NCBI GenBank assembly: GCA_963797765.1
Contig: CAWCQU010000002.1
Coordinates: 1,612,001 to 1,676,000, forward strand
DNA length: 64,000 bases
DNA from: JBGPTK01 sp963797765
GTDB lineage: Bacteria > Acidobacteriota > Terriglobia > Acidiferrales > UBA7541
Direction of reading: 5' to 3'
This document shows positions 1 through 8,743 of the stretch, piece by piece; the first letter of the stretch is position 1; each line of letters opens with the position of its first letter. The translations under genes and the position numbers were made by a program. The notes under the pieces were generated by a model, which was given only the letters and a program-made list of their open reading frames with translations, had not been told where the DNA came from and searched no databases.

Positions 1-414
1 GTTCGCCCCGAGCAGCGAAAAAAAACCGGCGCTGGTGGAGACGGCGACAACCATTTGCGCTCGTCCTTGCCACGTCAAGGTTTGGCGCGCCTTGGCCCAG
101 GTGGCCGCTTCGAGATCTTCAAAGCTTTGGCTGGATTGTTTCCACTCCTGGAAATCGCGATAGAGCGGGAAAACCTTCGAAAATCCCATGTTATGAATAT
201 CGCTTTGCCACACGGCAACCAGGCGGCCGGAATCCCTGTAAGGTAGCGGCTGCAAGAGGACGGCGTTGACAATGCTGAAAATGGCGGTGTTCGCTCCGAT
301 GCCGAGCGCCAGCGTGAGAATCGCCACGATTGCAAAGCCGGGAGATTTGGCGAGCATGCGCAAGCCGTAGCGAACGTCCTGCCAGATGGTCTCGAGCGTG
401 AGGGAGTTCCACAT
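1..414 (-). CDS. ADOP-family ABC transporter permease, N-terminal part (runs off the window)
   Basis: Read on the minus strand from an ATG at 414 to the window edge, 138 codons are open. The N-terminus (MWNSLTLETIWQDVRYG) is followed by the hallmark first membrane segment of MacB/FtsX-type permeases, containing LTLALGIGANTAIFS and VLLQPLPY, and then the start of the periplasmic MacB_PCD domain. It lacks the roughly 80-residue cytoplasmic N-terminal extension present in the permease at 4079, so it belongs to the short ADOP form or starts further upstream; no stop intervenes for some 25 codons upstream, but this ATG aligns best with the family. It is the third permease of the padR cluster, about 345 bp after the second. 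The substrate is unknown. Confidence 0.8.
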   Translation of the reverse strand, partial: MWNSLTLETIWQDVRYGLRMLAKSPGFAIVAILTLALGIGANTAIFSIVNAVLLQPLPYRDSGRLVAVWQSDIHNMGFSKVFPLYRDFQEWKQSSQSFEDLEAATWAKARQTLTWQGRAQMVVAVSTSAGFFSLLGAN

Positions 415-758
415 CGTTCGAAGGGGGCCTCGCCAACCTTTAGGGGCGCTACTCGCCAGATATATTACTACTAAATAACTTACTGTACATGATGTCGAGC
501 TTCTCGGAGACCCGGCTTGCTGGGAGGCACCGGAGAGTAGCATGGGACTGCGCCATCAGGCGCAGAGGCAATGCCGCGCTTGCAATTGTAAGTGAATCGG
601 GCGCACCAGCCGCGCCGGAACCGAGGGTGTAGGGTCGTTCTTTTTGCCGGGAACCGCAACACGGATGGAGGGCGTGGGTTCCAGATTGTCACCACGAGCA
701 AAGAGAAAGGAAGGAGTGCGGTTGGCGCACCTTACTCAAACCCGCGGCAACGCGATTT
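415..758. other. Intergenic stretch between two permease copies
   Basis: No gene is supported in these 344 bases; the short open frames lack family features and a ribosome binding site. A perfect 7-bp hairpin (CTGCGCC, loop ATCA, GGCGCAG) lies at 548-565 without a T run, so it is not a convincing terminator. An AT-rich patch at 460-490 includes TAATAT on the minus strand and may hold the promoter of the permease that starts at 414. The stretch could carry decayed permease sequence, but I cannot see it. Confidence 0.4.
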
Positions 759-1404
759 TTATTCGTGGCGGAGGGCTACCATGGGATCGACCAGCATTGC
801 GCGACGCGCGGGAAGATAGCAGGCGAGAAGCGCGACAAACATCAGAAGGACTGCGACAGCAATGAATGTGAGCGGGTCGGTGGCACGAACTCCGTAGAGG
901 AAATTCTTCATCAGGCGGGTTAGGCCGATTGAGGCTAGCAATCCACAAGCGATTCCGGCGAGAGCTAGTTTGCCGCAGTGGGCCAAAACCAGGCGGAAAA
1001 CGTCGCGGTGCTGGGCGCCGAGAGCCATCCGCAGACCGATTTCGTGCGAGCGTTGGGCGACGAGATAGGAAATGACTCCGTAGATTCCAATTGTGGCCAG
1101 AAGAAGCGCGAGTCCGGCGAAGCCCCCCAGCATGGCGACGAGGAAGCGGCGCTGGGCGAGCGAATCAGAAATTACTTCGTCCATGATGGCAATGCCGTAC
1201 ATCATCTGCTGGGAATCCACCGAAGTAACGGCGCTGCGAATGGCTTCCAGCACGCCGGCGGGCGGCCAGGCCATCTGCTTGATATTTCCGCTCGCGCATG
1301 GCGAGGTGATGAGCGAGCTCTTCTTCGAGATCGCGATCGAGTTGCCTGCGCTTGAGGAGCGCCTCCAGCCGCATTTTCAAATTTGAAATTCGTTCACCCA
1401 GCAT
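759..1404 (-). pseudogene. ADOP-family permease pseudogene with large internal deletion
   Basis: The 5' part, from an ATG at 1404, encodes the N-terminal extension typical of ADOP permeases (RRQLDRDLEEELAHHLAMRE). Around 1270-1290 the sequence jumps directly to the C-terminal FtsX domain, and in a different frame: QMAWPPAGVLEAIRSAV onward, with GIYGVISYLVAQRSHEIGLR and the ending LPARRAMLVDPMVALRHE. The first membrane segment, the whole periplasmic MacB_PCD domain and the middle of the protein, some 600 residues of a normal 850-900, are missing. The start is 20 bp after the stop of the preceding permease, so it was once the next gene in the same operon. Neither half can give a working transporter. 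The C-terminal half could be translated alone from 1274, but this is unlikely. Confidence 0.85.
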
Positions 1405-1423
1405 GCGGACTCCGAAACCGGTT

Positions 1424-4079
1424 TTACTCGTCACGAAGCGCGACCATGGGATCGACATGCATCGCGCGGCGCGCCGGGAGGTAACAGGCCAGCGCGGCAA
1501 CGAGCAGTAGCAAGATCGCGACGCTGGTATACGTAAGCGGATCGGCCGCGCTCACGGCGAACAGCAGGCTGGACATCAAGCGCGTAACGGCCAGCGCCGC
1601 AAGCACTCCGATGCCGAGCCCGATCAGCGCGAGCTGAAGCCCGCGAGCTAGAATCATTTTCATCACACTGCCGGGATCGGCGCCCAGTGCCATGCGGATT
1701 GCCAGTTCGCGCGTGCGCCGGCTAACGTCGTAAGCGAGCACTCCGTAAATGCCGACCGATGCCAGCAACACAGCGATTAACCCGAACAGAGAAAGGAGCA
1801 GAGTGCGAAATCTTTCAGGGTTTACGGCGTCGTGGAGAACGGAGTCCATCGGCTCAATGTCATCAATAGCCAGGCTGGAATCCAGTGCACTTACCTGCTC
1901 GCGGATTGCGGGGCCGATGGCCATTGCCGAAGAAGGGACGCGAACAACGATGTTGATGGCCTGCAATGGATCCTGTTGGTAGGGGACGTACATCTCCGGA
2001 TCCGGCTCTTCGCTCAGTTCGTTAAATTTCACATCGGCCACGATTCCCACAATCCGGCGCGGAACGTCGCGATAGGTAAATCCAAAGATAAGGTTTTGGC
2101 CGAGTGCATCCTGGCCGGGAAAGTAATGGCGCGTGAATGCCTGAGAGACCAGGCACACTTTCTCAGAAGTTGCGGAATCCGCTGAATTAAATTCACGCCC
2201 GCGCAGCAAGGGGATTTTCATGGTCTGCAGAAAGCCAGAGCTGACCAGGGCGTAGTCGGCGGAAATGTGTTCATCGGTTTGCGAGCCGGCCTTGAATTTT
2301 GAACGCCATGTTGATGCGCGAACCGGTCAACGGAAGAGGCATGGCGGCGCCAACCGCTTGCACCCCAGGCACGGAGCGGAGCCGCTCCAACAGTTGATCG
2401 TAGAATCGGGAGGATTGTTCGGGAGTGTAACGCTGCCCCGGCAATTTCAGACCGATCATTTGAACGGACTTGGGATCGAACCCCGGAGCGACGCGCGACA
2501 ACGCGCTGTAGCTGCGGATCAGCAAACCCGCTCCGGCCAGCAGGACGACGGCGAGCGAAACTTCCACGATCACCAGGATCCCGCGCAGGCCGCGGCCCCC
2601 GGCGCTCTCTCCGGCGGCGTGCGAACCCTCGCGCAACGCGCCCTGCAAATTGGCCTTGGAAGCCTCGCGCGCCGGCACCAATCCAAATAGAATCCCCGCC
2701 AGCAGCGAAACGCCCAGCGCATATCCGAGGATCGTGAGATTCACGTGGATTTCGTCGATCCGCGGCAAATCCGGCGGCAAGATGGAACGAAGAGCCGCTA
2801 CGCCCCAATAAGCAGCCAGCATCCCGATGGCGCCGCCCAGCAAACTGAGGAGCAGGGATTCAGTGAGCAATTGCCGGACCAGCCGGGTGCGTCCCGCGCC
2901 AAGCGCCGTGCGAATTACCATTTCACGCGTGCGCACCGTCGCGCGGGCGAGAACCAGGCTGGTCACGTTCACACACGCGATCAAGAGAACCAAGCCCACC
3001 GCGCCAAGCAGAATCAACAACGGAGTGCGTGCGTCACCGGTTAGATGCTTCTCATACGGCTCCACCAGGACGCCCCAATTCCTGTTTTCTTTGGGGTATT
3101 CCGCGGCCAGGCGCGCGATCACCGTTTGCATTCCGGCTTGAGCCTGCGCGCGGGTGATTCCGGGTTTCATCCGAGCGATCACGCGAAGGTAATGTCCCCC
3201 GCGGAGGGGAATCAAACTCTGAAGGAAACTTCCTTGATGAGCCGGGATCCAGATATCGGCCGGCGGATGCTGAATGGGGAAGTGAAAATCATCGGAAAGA
3301 ATTCCCGTGACCAGAAACGACCGTCCATCGAGCACGATTGCGCGGCCCACGATCGAGGGATCGGATCCGAATCGCTGGCGCCAGATTCGTTCGCTGAGCA
3401 GAACGACGGGGGTTGAGCCAAGCTGATCTTCTTCATCCGAAAACGCGCGGCCCAGCAACGGATGGACGCGCAACAGCGGGAAGAGTCCGGGCGTGGCCAC
3501 GGCGGCATTCAAGGCCTGGGGCTCACCGGCTCCCGTCAGAGTCAGACCATCTTCCTGGTAGGCGGCCATTTCCTCGAACACCTGATTTTGCGAGCGCCAA
3601 TCCTGAAAATTCATGTAGGAGGTGCCGTTGTGAAAGATGCCCTGTTCGGGCAGCGTGGCGTAGACGCCGACCAATTGCTCCGGCTGAGGAAAGGGGAGAG
3701 GCCGGAGCAGCACCGCATCAATGACACTGAAAATCGCGGTGTTTGCGCCGATGCCGAGGGCTAGCGTCAGTACGGCGACAATGGTGAAGCCGGGATTTTT
3801 GCGCAGCATGCGCGCGCCGTAGCGGACGTCCTGAAAGAAAATTTCGATGGAGCGAAAGGTCCACATATCGCGGCAAGCCTCCTTGAGCAAGATCAAGTTT
3901 CCGAAGCGGCGGCGGGCGGCGGAACGGCTGGCGCCGGAAGCGGCGCCTTGCGCCTGGAATTTTTCCTCGCGCATGGCCAGGTGGAAGCGCAGCTCTTCGT
4001 CGAGGTCGCTGTCAAGCTGCCGGCGCTTGATCAGCGCCTTCGCGCGGAGCCAGGTTGCTTCGATCCATTCTTGGAGCAT
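1424..4079 (-). CDS. ADOP-family ABC transporter permease, frameshifted
   Basis: Two collinear frames together make one permease of about 885 residues. The 5' part (4079 to about 2271) has the charged N-terminal extension, the segment LTLALGIGANTAIFSVIDA, a MacB_PCD periplasmic domain and the first FtsX domain (ACVNVTSLVLARATVRTREM). It stops early after FKIQGRLANR. Shifting frame at about 2275 restores the family sequence (ISADYALVSSGF, then MKIPLLRGREF) through the second FtsX domain to LPARRAMHVDPMVALRDE at 1424. Both halves are well conserved, so either the mutation is recent or the base call is wrong. Such permeases usually work with a separate ATPase in efflux or lipoprotein-type transport; none is encoded here. 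It is 70 bp downstream of padR and probably under its control. Confidence 0.85.
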
Positions 4080-4149
4080 CGTCTCTAGTTACGAGTTCGC
4101 CGGGCCGTAAGTTCAGATTTCGATCGCGGACGATTTCCGGCAGCGCGTT

Positions 4150-4491
4150 TCAAGCCGTTTCCAAAATTCGCGCGATGGCCGCGGTCATGCGTCCCCAGTG
4201 CGCGGTTTCTTCCGTCAGTTGCTTGCGGCCTGCCGCGGTGAGTTTGTAATACTTGGCGCGGCGATTATTTTCCGAGAGGCCCCATTCGGAGGCCAGCAGA
4301 CCTCGCAATTCCAGGCGATGCAGTGCGGGATAGAGCGCGCCTTCTTCCACTTTCAGGACATCATCGGAAACTTGCTGAATGTGTTCGGCGATGGCGTAGC
4401 CGTGCATGGAGCCGCGAATCAGGGTCCGCAGGATGAGCATGTCGAGCGTGCCCTGAAGGAGATCGCCGGGATCGGTGTTTTTCTCTCCCAT
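4150..4491 (-). CDS. PadR family transcriptional regulator
   Basis: This 113-residue protein is a classic short PadR winged-helix repressor: LLQGTLDMLILRTLIRGSMHGYAI at residues 10-33 is the family's first helix region, VEEGALYPALHRLELRG is the recognition helix and wing, and RAKYYKLTAAGRKQL completes the wing. A short C-terminal helix follows for dimerisation. It heads a minus-strand operon with ADOP permeases, the arrangement typical of Acidobacteriota, and presumably represses it in response to an unknown small molecule. The ATG at 4491 lies inside a perfect 9-bp inverted repeat and no Shine-Dalgarno precedes it, suggesting a leaderless mRNA and autoregulation. Confidence 0.93.
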   Translation of the reverse strand: MGEKNTDPGDLLQGTLDMLILRTLIRGSMHGYAIAEHIQQVSDDVLKVEEGALYPALHRLELRGLLASEWGLSENNRRAKYYKLTAAGRKQLTEETAHWGRMTAAIARILETA

Positions 4492-4506
4492 AAATTGTTT
4501 ATGGGA
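4486..4506 (-). promoter_or_regulatory. Palindromic operator candidate overlapping the padR start codon
   Basis: The arms TCCCATAAA and TTTATGGGA are perfect reverse complements separated by TTG. On the minus strand the second arm contains the padR ATG. The first arm supplies a possible -10 (CATAAA), six bases before the ATG, as in a leaderless transcript; a TTGAGC lies 19 bp upstream of it. A dimeric PadR bound here would block both the promoter and the start codon. The palindrome is read directly; its function is inferred. Confidence 0.6.
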
Positions 4507-4595
4507 AGGTAGCGCAGGTTTGGCTCAAAAAGCAAGAACAGTAATTGAGAGGCAGCTGCCTCCGCATGGAATTTTACCGTTCATGCAAATAATCC

Positions 4596-4656
4596 TCTGG
4601 ATCCTTCGCGCCGTGCCTGTGGAATCGCACTAGAAATATTGGCTCAGGATGACGGC
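4596..4656 (-). repeat. Dispersed repeat of the GTCATCCTGAGC...GCGAAGGATCC type
   Basis: On the minus strand the stretch begins GCCGTCATCCTGAGCC and ends GCGCGAAGGATCC. Related copies are at 33614-33657 and, in the variant GTCATCCCGAACGAAG, at 41487-41512, all between genes. It lies between padR and the PuuD-like gene. I see no coding function. Confidence 0.5.
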
Positions 4657-4701
4657 CAGGCAAAACCGCTGCTTTATGAGCAGCGTAATTGAGGTTGGTG
4701 A

Positions 4702-4732
4702 GAAAAAGCGGGCGGGGCCGGAGGCCCGCCCC
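4702..4732 (-). terminator. Rho-independent terminator of the PuuD-like gene
   Basis: On the minus strand, about 35 bp after the stop codon, GGGCGGG pairs with CCCGCCC across a short GC-rich loop and is followed by GCTTTTTC. The flanking TGTAGGGGCGGGC also occurs at 49308 and, as TGTAGGGGCGC, near 13470, so the terminator may be built from a dispersed repeat. Confidence 0.65.
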
Positions 4733-4765
4733 TACATAGGCAAGTGCAAAACACGCTGGGGGAAA

Positions 4766-5548
4766 TTAGATGATTAGGCTGCTGAGGAACGGATAATGCT
4801 CGGCTGCTCCCATGAAGAAGAGCATGGGGAAGGAAATCCAGAAGGCTGTGCGCGAGGCCAGGAAGGACCAGCGCAGCAGGCGCTGAGCTTCGGGCGGCAT
4901 TTGCGCGCCTTGTTCGGAGGCGGCGCGCGTCCAGGCGATCATTTTTTTCTGCACGCGCCAGACTACGCCCCAGGCGTTCAATAACATTACGAGGCCCAGG
5001 CCGCCGCCGATGCTGATCGATAGGTGAGCGTTCGAGGAAGACGGGCTGGCATTCAGGCCGAGAATAATCCAGGAAGCGGCGATCACCACTATGGCTACGC
5101 CTAGCGCGCGAATCCAGCCGTTGTCCAGGATTCCCTTGGCGGGGATTTGCATCGCGAAAATTAACGCGTAGGCGGCCATCCAGACCAGCAGCCAATAGCC
5201 GAACCATCGCCACGTTAGGCTGGGATTTCCGGCGTTTGCTGCGTCGGTTTGCAGCAGGACTAGATAGTAGCGCAAGCCCATGAGCACGGTGACTAGCGCG
5301 GACCAGCGGAACCAGGACATCGCTTTGCTCATCAGGATTGGATAAATTTTTATGCGGGTTGCGGGATCGAGAGACTGCATTGTTGGCGTGCCGACGAGGT
5401 TGAAAAAATAGAGCAGGCCGATCCAGATGATTCCGGAGATCAGATGAATCCAGCGGAGGAAAATTAATTCGTTGGCGGCGCCTTGGGGGAAACTGAAATG
5501 CGTTTGCAGGAACATGCTTAGGATTGCCGCCGCGGGAAACAGTTTCAT
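4766..5548 (-). CDS. Integral membrane protein, urate hydroxylase PuuD N-terminal-like
   Basis: The 260-residue protein has about seven to eight hydrophobic segments. Its second segment, FLRWIHLISGIIWIGLLYF, matches the H-x3-G-x2-W-I-G signature of the membrane domain found at the N-terminus of urate hydroxylase PuuD (DUF989-type), which is thought to bind haem. The C-terminus (FLASRTAFWISFPMLFFMGAAEHYPF) also fits that family. The C-terminal cytochrome c domain of true PuuD is absent and no purine catabolism gene is nearby, so urate oxidation is not implied. A role in electron transfer is possible. It stands alone, with a terminator behind it. Confidence 0.6.
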   Translation of the reverse strand: MKLFPAAAILSMFLQTHFSFPQGAANELIFLRWIHLISGIIWIGLLYFFNLVGTPTMQSLDPATRIKIYPILMSKAMSWFRWSALVTVLMGLRYYLVLLQTDAANAGNPSLTWRWFGYWLLVWMAAYALIFAMQIPAKGILDNGWIRALGVAIVVIAASWIILGLNASPSSSNAHLSISIGGGLGLVMLLNAWGVVWRVQKKMIAWTRAASEQGAQMPPEAQRLLRWSFLASRTAFWISFPMLFFMGAAEHYPFLSSLII

Positions 5549-5640
5549 AAATTCTCCGGTAACGATTAGGGCGTCATTTCGGTTGCTACGCTATTTCTTG
5601 CGGAGTGAGATGTCAATTGCGTGGCGGAGTGAAAGGCGTT

Positions 5641-5672
5641 TTTACCGCAGAGACGCTGAGGACGCAGACGGA
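5641..5672 (+). repeat. TTACCGCAGAG dispersed repeat
   Basis: The core TTTACCGCAGAGACG is followed by another CGCAG unit. Copies with the same core lie, in reverse orientation, at 39872-39883, 45168-45179 and 63698-63711, always between genes. Confidence 0.5.
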
Positions 5673-5705
5673 AATTGCGGCAATGAAACTTGAAGTCGTG
5701 TCGTT

Positions 5706-6899
5706 TTAGATTGGTGTTTTTTGATTTTCGAGATGGCCGATGGCCCATTGGGCGTGTTCGGCGATTGTTGCGTCCGGGGAATGGGCGAGGCGATCGAGAA
5801 TTTGCAGGATGCGGGCGTGGGCGGGGGATGAGCGCGGAAGATTGGAATTGCCGATGGCTACGCAGGCGTTGCGGATCAGGCCTCGCCATTTTGCGCGTTT
5901 CATTGGGCTGCCGCGGAACAGTTCCCGGAATTCTGCTTCGCTTAGGGCTGCCAGCCATTCGAGCGGGGGCGCGTAGAGCGTTTTTTCGTTGTTGCCGGGA
6001 TGCGGCAAAACGGCTTGCTGCGGGGTGGAAATTTGGTTGCCGTTTTTTGGCGGAATTTTTCTGGGCATGAATTCCGGGAGCGTGGTGGCAGGCGCGTTGC
6101 GATTCCAGGGGCAGACGTCCTGGCAGATGTCGCAGCCATAGACCATGTTGCCCATGGCGGGGCGGAATTCTTCGGGGATCGCGCCGCGCAGTTCGATGGT
6201 GAGATAGGAAATGCAGCGGCGCGCGTCGAGCAGGTAGGGAGCAGTGATCGCTTCGGTGGGGCAGGCGTCAATGCACAGGCGGCAATTGCCGCAGAGATCG
6301 GGCGGCGGCGGTTCGCCCGCGGCAAGTGTGGGTTCCAGATCGAGCGTGGTGAGAATGACTCCCAGAAAAAGCCATGAACCCAGTTCTTCGTTGATCAGGC
6401 AGGTGTTTTTCGCGAGCCAGCCGATTCCGGCGTATTTTGCGGCAACTCGCTCGACGATGGGGCCGGTATCAACGTAGGCGCGCGAGTCGAATTTGATTCC
6501 GGAAAATTCGGCGCGCATGGCGGCCAGAAGCGATTGCAATTTGCGGCCCAGGATTTCGTGATAGTCGCCGCCCCAGGCGTAGCGCGAAACCCAGCCGCGC
6601 GGCCCGGCGGAATCATTCGCGCTGGCGGCGGATTCCGCCGCGGCCTGCGTGGAATAGGGCAGCGGCGTATTGTAATTCAGCGCGCAAACAATGATGCTGC
6701 GGATGCCTTCGAGCGCGCGCCCCGGATCGAGCCGCCGCGGATCGCGCAAATATTTCATTTCGCCATCGTAACCGCGCTCGAGCCACGCCGGCACGTGTTC
6801 AAGTTCCGCCAGCGCGTTGGGCGCGGCCACGCCGCACAAGTCAAACCCGATCGCTCGGGCTTGGGAAGTAATCCAGCGTGTGCGATGGTTAGGGAGCAT
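5706..6899 (-). CDS. queG: Epoxyqueuosine reductase QueG
   Basis: The 397-residue protein reduces epoxyqueuosine to queuosine in tRNA, the last step of the pathway, using cobalamin and two [4Fe-4S] clusters. The sequence shows the N-terminal cobalamin-binding domain (GFDLCGVA; YDGEMKYLRDP; RSIIVCALNY), the ferredoxin-like motif CGNCRLCIDACPTEAI and the second cysteine set CDICQDVCPWN, followed by the helical-repeat tail. I chose the ATG at 6899 because the family begins there; the frame stays open upstream to 7157 but would overlap the next gene. No other queuosine gene is in the window. It appears monocistronic. Confidence 0.93.
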   Translation of the reverse strand: MLPNHRTRWITSQARAIGFDLCGVAAPNALAELEHVPAWLERGYDGEMKYLRDPRRLDPGRALEGIRSIIVCALNYNTPLPYSTQAAAESAASANDSAGPRGWVSRYAWGGDYHEILGRKLQSLLAAMRAEFSGIKFDSRAYVDTGPIVERVAAKYAGIGWLAKNTCLINEELGSWLFLGVILTTLDLEPTLAAGEPPPPDLCGNCRLCIDACPTEAITAPYLLDARRCISYLTIELRGAIPEEFRPAMGNMVYGCDICQDVCPWNRNAPATTLPEFMPRKIPPKNGNQISTPQQAVLPHPGNNEKTLYAPPLEWLAALSEAEFRELFRGSPMKRAKWRGLIRNACVAIGNSNLPRSSPAHARILQILDRLAHSPDATIAEHAQWAIGHLENQKTPI

Positions 6900-7020
6900 G
6901 GAGAACGATGATAGCTCCGAAAAGATTCGAGGCGAGTGGAGGTTGACCTTTATCTGGTTGGAAACCGATCTGGCTGTTTGACCAATGGGCCATTGGCCAG
7001 GATTGCGGGCGGAAACGGTT

Positions 7021-7602
7021 TCAATAACCCAGGTCTTTACAACCGCCGACGTAATTTCGTTCCAGAGGTTCATCCAATACTGCCGATCGTAGCTCCCATA
7101 TAATGCAGCCGAGCTTTTCGATGTCTGCTGGGTATGGCTTCTTCTTATCCCGCGCAAGGAACGGCTGAAAATTCACCAGGGTGATTTCCTTCTTGTCTTT
7201 TCCCTGACCGACCGTAATTTCCCATTCGTCCCCAAAATCCTTGCTTCCCCAGTACCGCTCGTACTTGCCGTCCCATTTTTGTATTCGTGATGGAGTAAGA
7301 ATTGCTTGGAGCTTTGCCAGTTCAGATGGCGAAAGCCTTGACTGCTTGAGAACCAGATTCCTGAAGTCTACTTTTCTTGTAGAGTGTGCTTCTGCCGATC
7401 CGTCGGAATACACGCGCAGGTAAATTAGAGTTTCTACCCGGCTCGTGGTGTAGCTCGTCAGCACTACTTGGATTATCTGGGTTCTTTCAAAGTCTTGGGA
7501 GACCGCCGAATTCGGAATCGCGGTTCTTGCTAACAGAAGCATGATCGGCCAGAAGATGCACTTTTTCAAAGAAGAACACATCTGACGGGTTGGAATCTGC
7601 AT
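7021..7602 (-). CDS. Secreted protein of unknown function
   Basis: The 193-residue product starts with a hydrophobic signal-like segment (CIFWPIMLLLARTAIPNSAVS) preceded by two lysines; the start may be the ATG at 7581 rather than 7602, which gives a tighter signal peptide. The mature part is a soluble mixed alpha/beta region with Lys- and Asp-rich stretches (GQGKDKKEITLVNFQPF). I do not recognise a family. It is followed after about 120 bp by queG on the same strand, with no evidence of a shared role. Periplasmic location is inferred. Confidence 0.6.
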   Translation of the reverse strand: MQIPTRQMCSSLKKCIFWPIMLLLARTAIPNSAVSQDFERTQIIQVVLTSYTTSRVETLIYLRVYSDGSAEAHSTRKVDFRNLVLKQSRLSPSELAKLQAILTPSRIQKWDGKYERYWGSKDFGDEWEITVGQGKDKKEITLVNFQPFLARDKKKPYPADIEKLGCIIWELRSAVLDEPLERNYVGGCKDLGY

Positions 7603-7748
7603 ATGTGTTTAGACACCGCTGGCTGAATTTGAGTTTAGAGTGGTTGGGGTGTGGATGCAGCAAAATGTGAATTTGTGGGATTCCAACTCGCCAAGTCTTG
7701 GCAACCCGGCAGCCGGATCACAAACCACCACGAACTCTTTGAGCCAAT

Positions 7749-7826
7749 GATTCGCGATTGAGTGATGGATTGGGTATCTTACTAGCTGTAGATGGCGAGC
7801 AGTGTCATCGTCCCGGTTCCTGGCTG
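7749..7826 (+). repeat. 78-bp direct repeat, copy A (decayed)
   Basis: This stretch aligns without gaps to 8666-8743, matching at about 63 of 78 positions. In the other copy it holds the promoter and ATG of the gene at 8737. Here the -10 TACAAT has become TCATCG and the ATG has become CTG, so the copy looks dead. The two copies lie 917 bp apart and flank the secreted-protein gene at 7878-8544. Confidence 0.7.
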
Positions 7827-7877
7827 CGCACATCCCACTGCTCCCAAACCGGAGGATAGAGTTCAACTCTCCTGCGC

Positions 7878-8544
7878 TCAGCGATCTGCTATAGAATGTT
7901 TTGCTTTTCTCAACTCTTTTGCGACCAGCTTGACGACTCCGTCGATTACTTTTTGCGCGGATTTCGGGTTGAATGAATCGCTCGTACCGGTCCAGATCAG
8001 TTCTCCATCCGCCGGTGTGGACGAATAGAGATTGGTTTCTACACGGACAGTCGTGTCTACGCGCAGGTAATCGGGAGAGTAGACCTGCCGGTAGACCGTG
8101 CCGTAATAACCGTAGAACGAGTTGTAGTAAGCATAGGGAACTACATAACTATGGCCGGGGATGTGAGGTGGTCTTCTTATCCACTTTGACGAGGCGCGAG
8201 ATAAGGACGGCGTCGATCTTGAAGTCGCGGATCTGTCCTTTCAAATATTCGGGGTCCAGGTCGGCGGAGTGCGGCCGGAACAGGATGTGGTTTCCGGGAA
8301 TGACCTCAAGGCCGTCATTCGCAATTGCAGAGGAAAGATCATCTTCGAAATCCGCGCGAATCGCCGGATTCTCGCTCATGCCGATCACAAGAATCCGATG
8401 AGGCTTTTGACCAGAATAGGCGGGATTTTTCCAACTCATCAGCAGCTTCACGGCATTGGCATTCGCGACGGGCAAAGCGGCCACGGCGAAAAGTGACAGA
8501 GCGCAGATCAGAGCAGCGAATCGGCCGGAGGCATGCTTTTCCAT
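7878..8544 (-). CDS. Secreted protein of unknown function, frameshifted
   Basis: From the ATG at 8544 (AAGG seven bases upstream) a clear signal peptide (AALICALSLFAVAALPVANA) is followed by a core with HRILVIGMSENPAIRADFED and DFKIDAVLISRLVKVDKKT. The frame then ends at TAG near 8149. In the next frame the protein resumes at once with PGHSYVVPYAYYNSFYGYYG, continues through LRVDTTVRVETNLYS and ELIWTGTSDSF and ends at 7878, giving about 220 residues. One extra base near 8165 explains the break. The pattern, a nucleotide-binding-like core with a Tyr-rich loop, recalls periplasmic DUF4136/CsgG-like proteins, but this is a guess. It is flanked by the two copies of a 78-bp repeat. Confidence 0.65.
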
Positions 8545-8665
8545 CGCGTTACCTTCGTCGTCTAACCGATTCAATAAATCAGTCATCGCGTCCCCTAAGA
8601 ATTCTCGAGCGATAGTAACAGACTCAAACGTAGTGTGTTCTGGAACGCCGGCGTGTAAGGACATG

Positions 8666-8743
8666 GATTCGCAATTGGGTGATGGGTTGGGTATCTTGCT
8701 AGCTGTATCGAGCGAGCACTGATACAATCCCGGTTCATGGCTG
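8666..8743 (+). repeat. 78-bp direct repeat, copy B, carrying promoter and start of the next gene
   Basis: This is the intact copy of the repeat at 7749-7826. It includes TACAAT at 8723-8728 and the ATG at 8737. Confidence 0.7.
8723..8739 (+). promoter_or_regulatory. Promoter for a probable leaderless transcript
   Basis: The hexamer TACAAT (8723-8728) ends eight bases before the ATG at 8737, the spacing of a -10 box to its transcription start. There is no purine-rich ribosome site before the ATG. A -35 is not clear (TTGCTA lies 21 bp upstream). A leaderless mRNA is inferred. Confidence 0.5.

Noticed and set aside
548..565. Hairpin as terminator
   Set aside because: A perfect stem, but no T run on either strand.
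6900..7157. N-terminal extension of QueG to 7157
   Set aside because: It would overlap the secreted-protein gene by 137 bases and is not part of the family.
7609..7866. 85-codon minus-strand frame
   Set aside because: It overlaps the decayed repeat copy, lacks a ribosome site and resembles no family.
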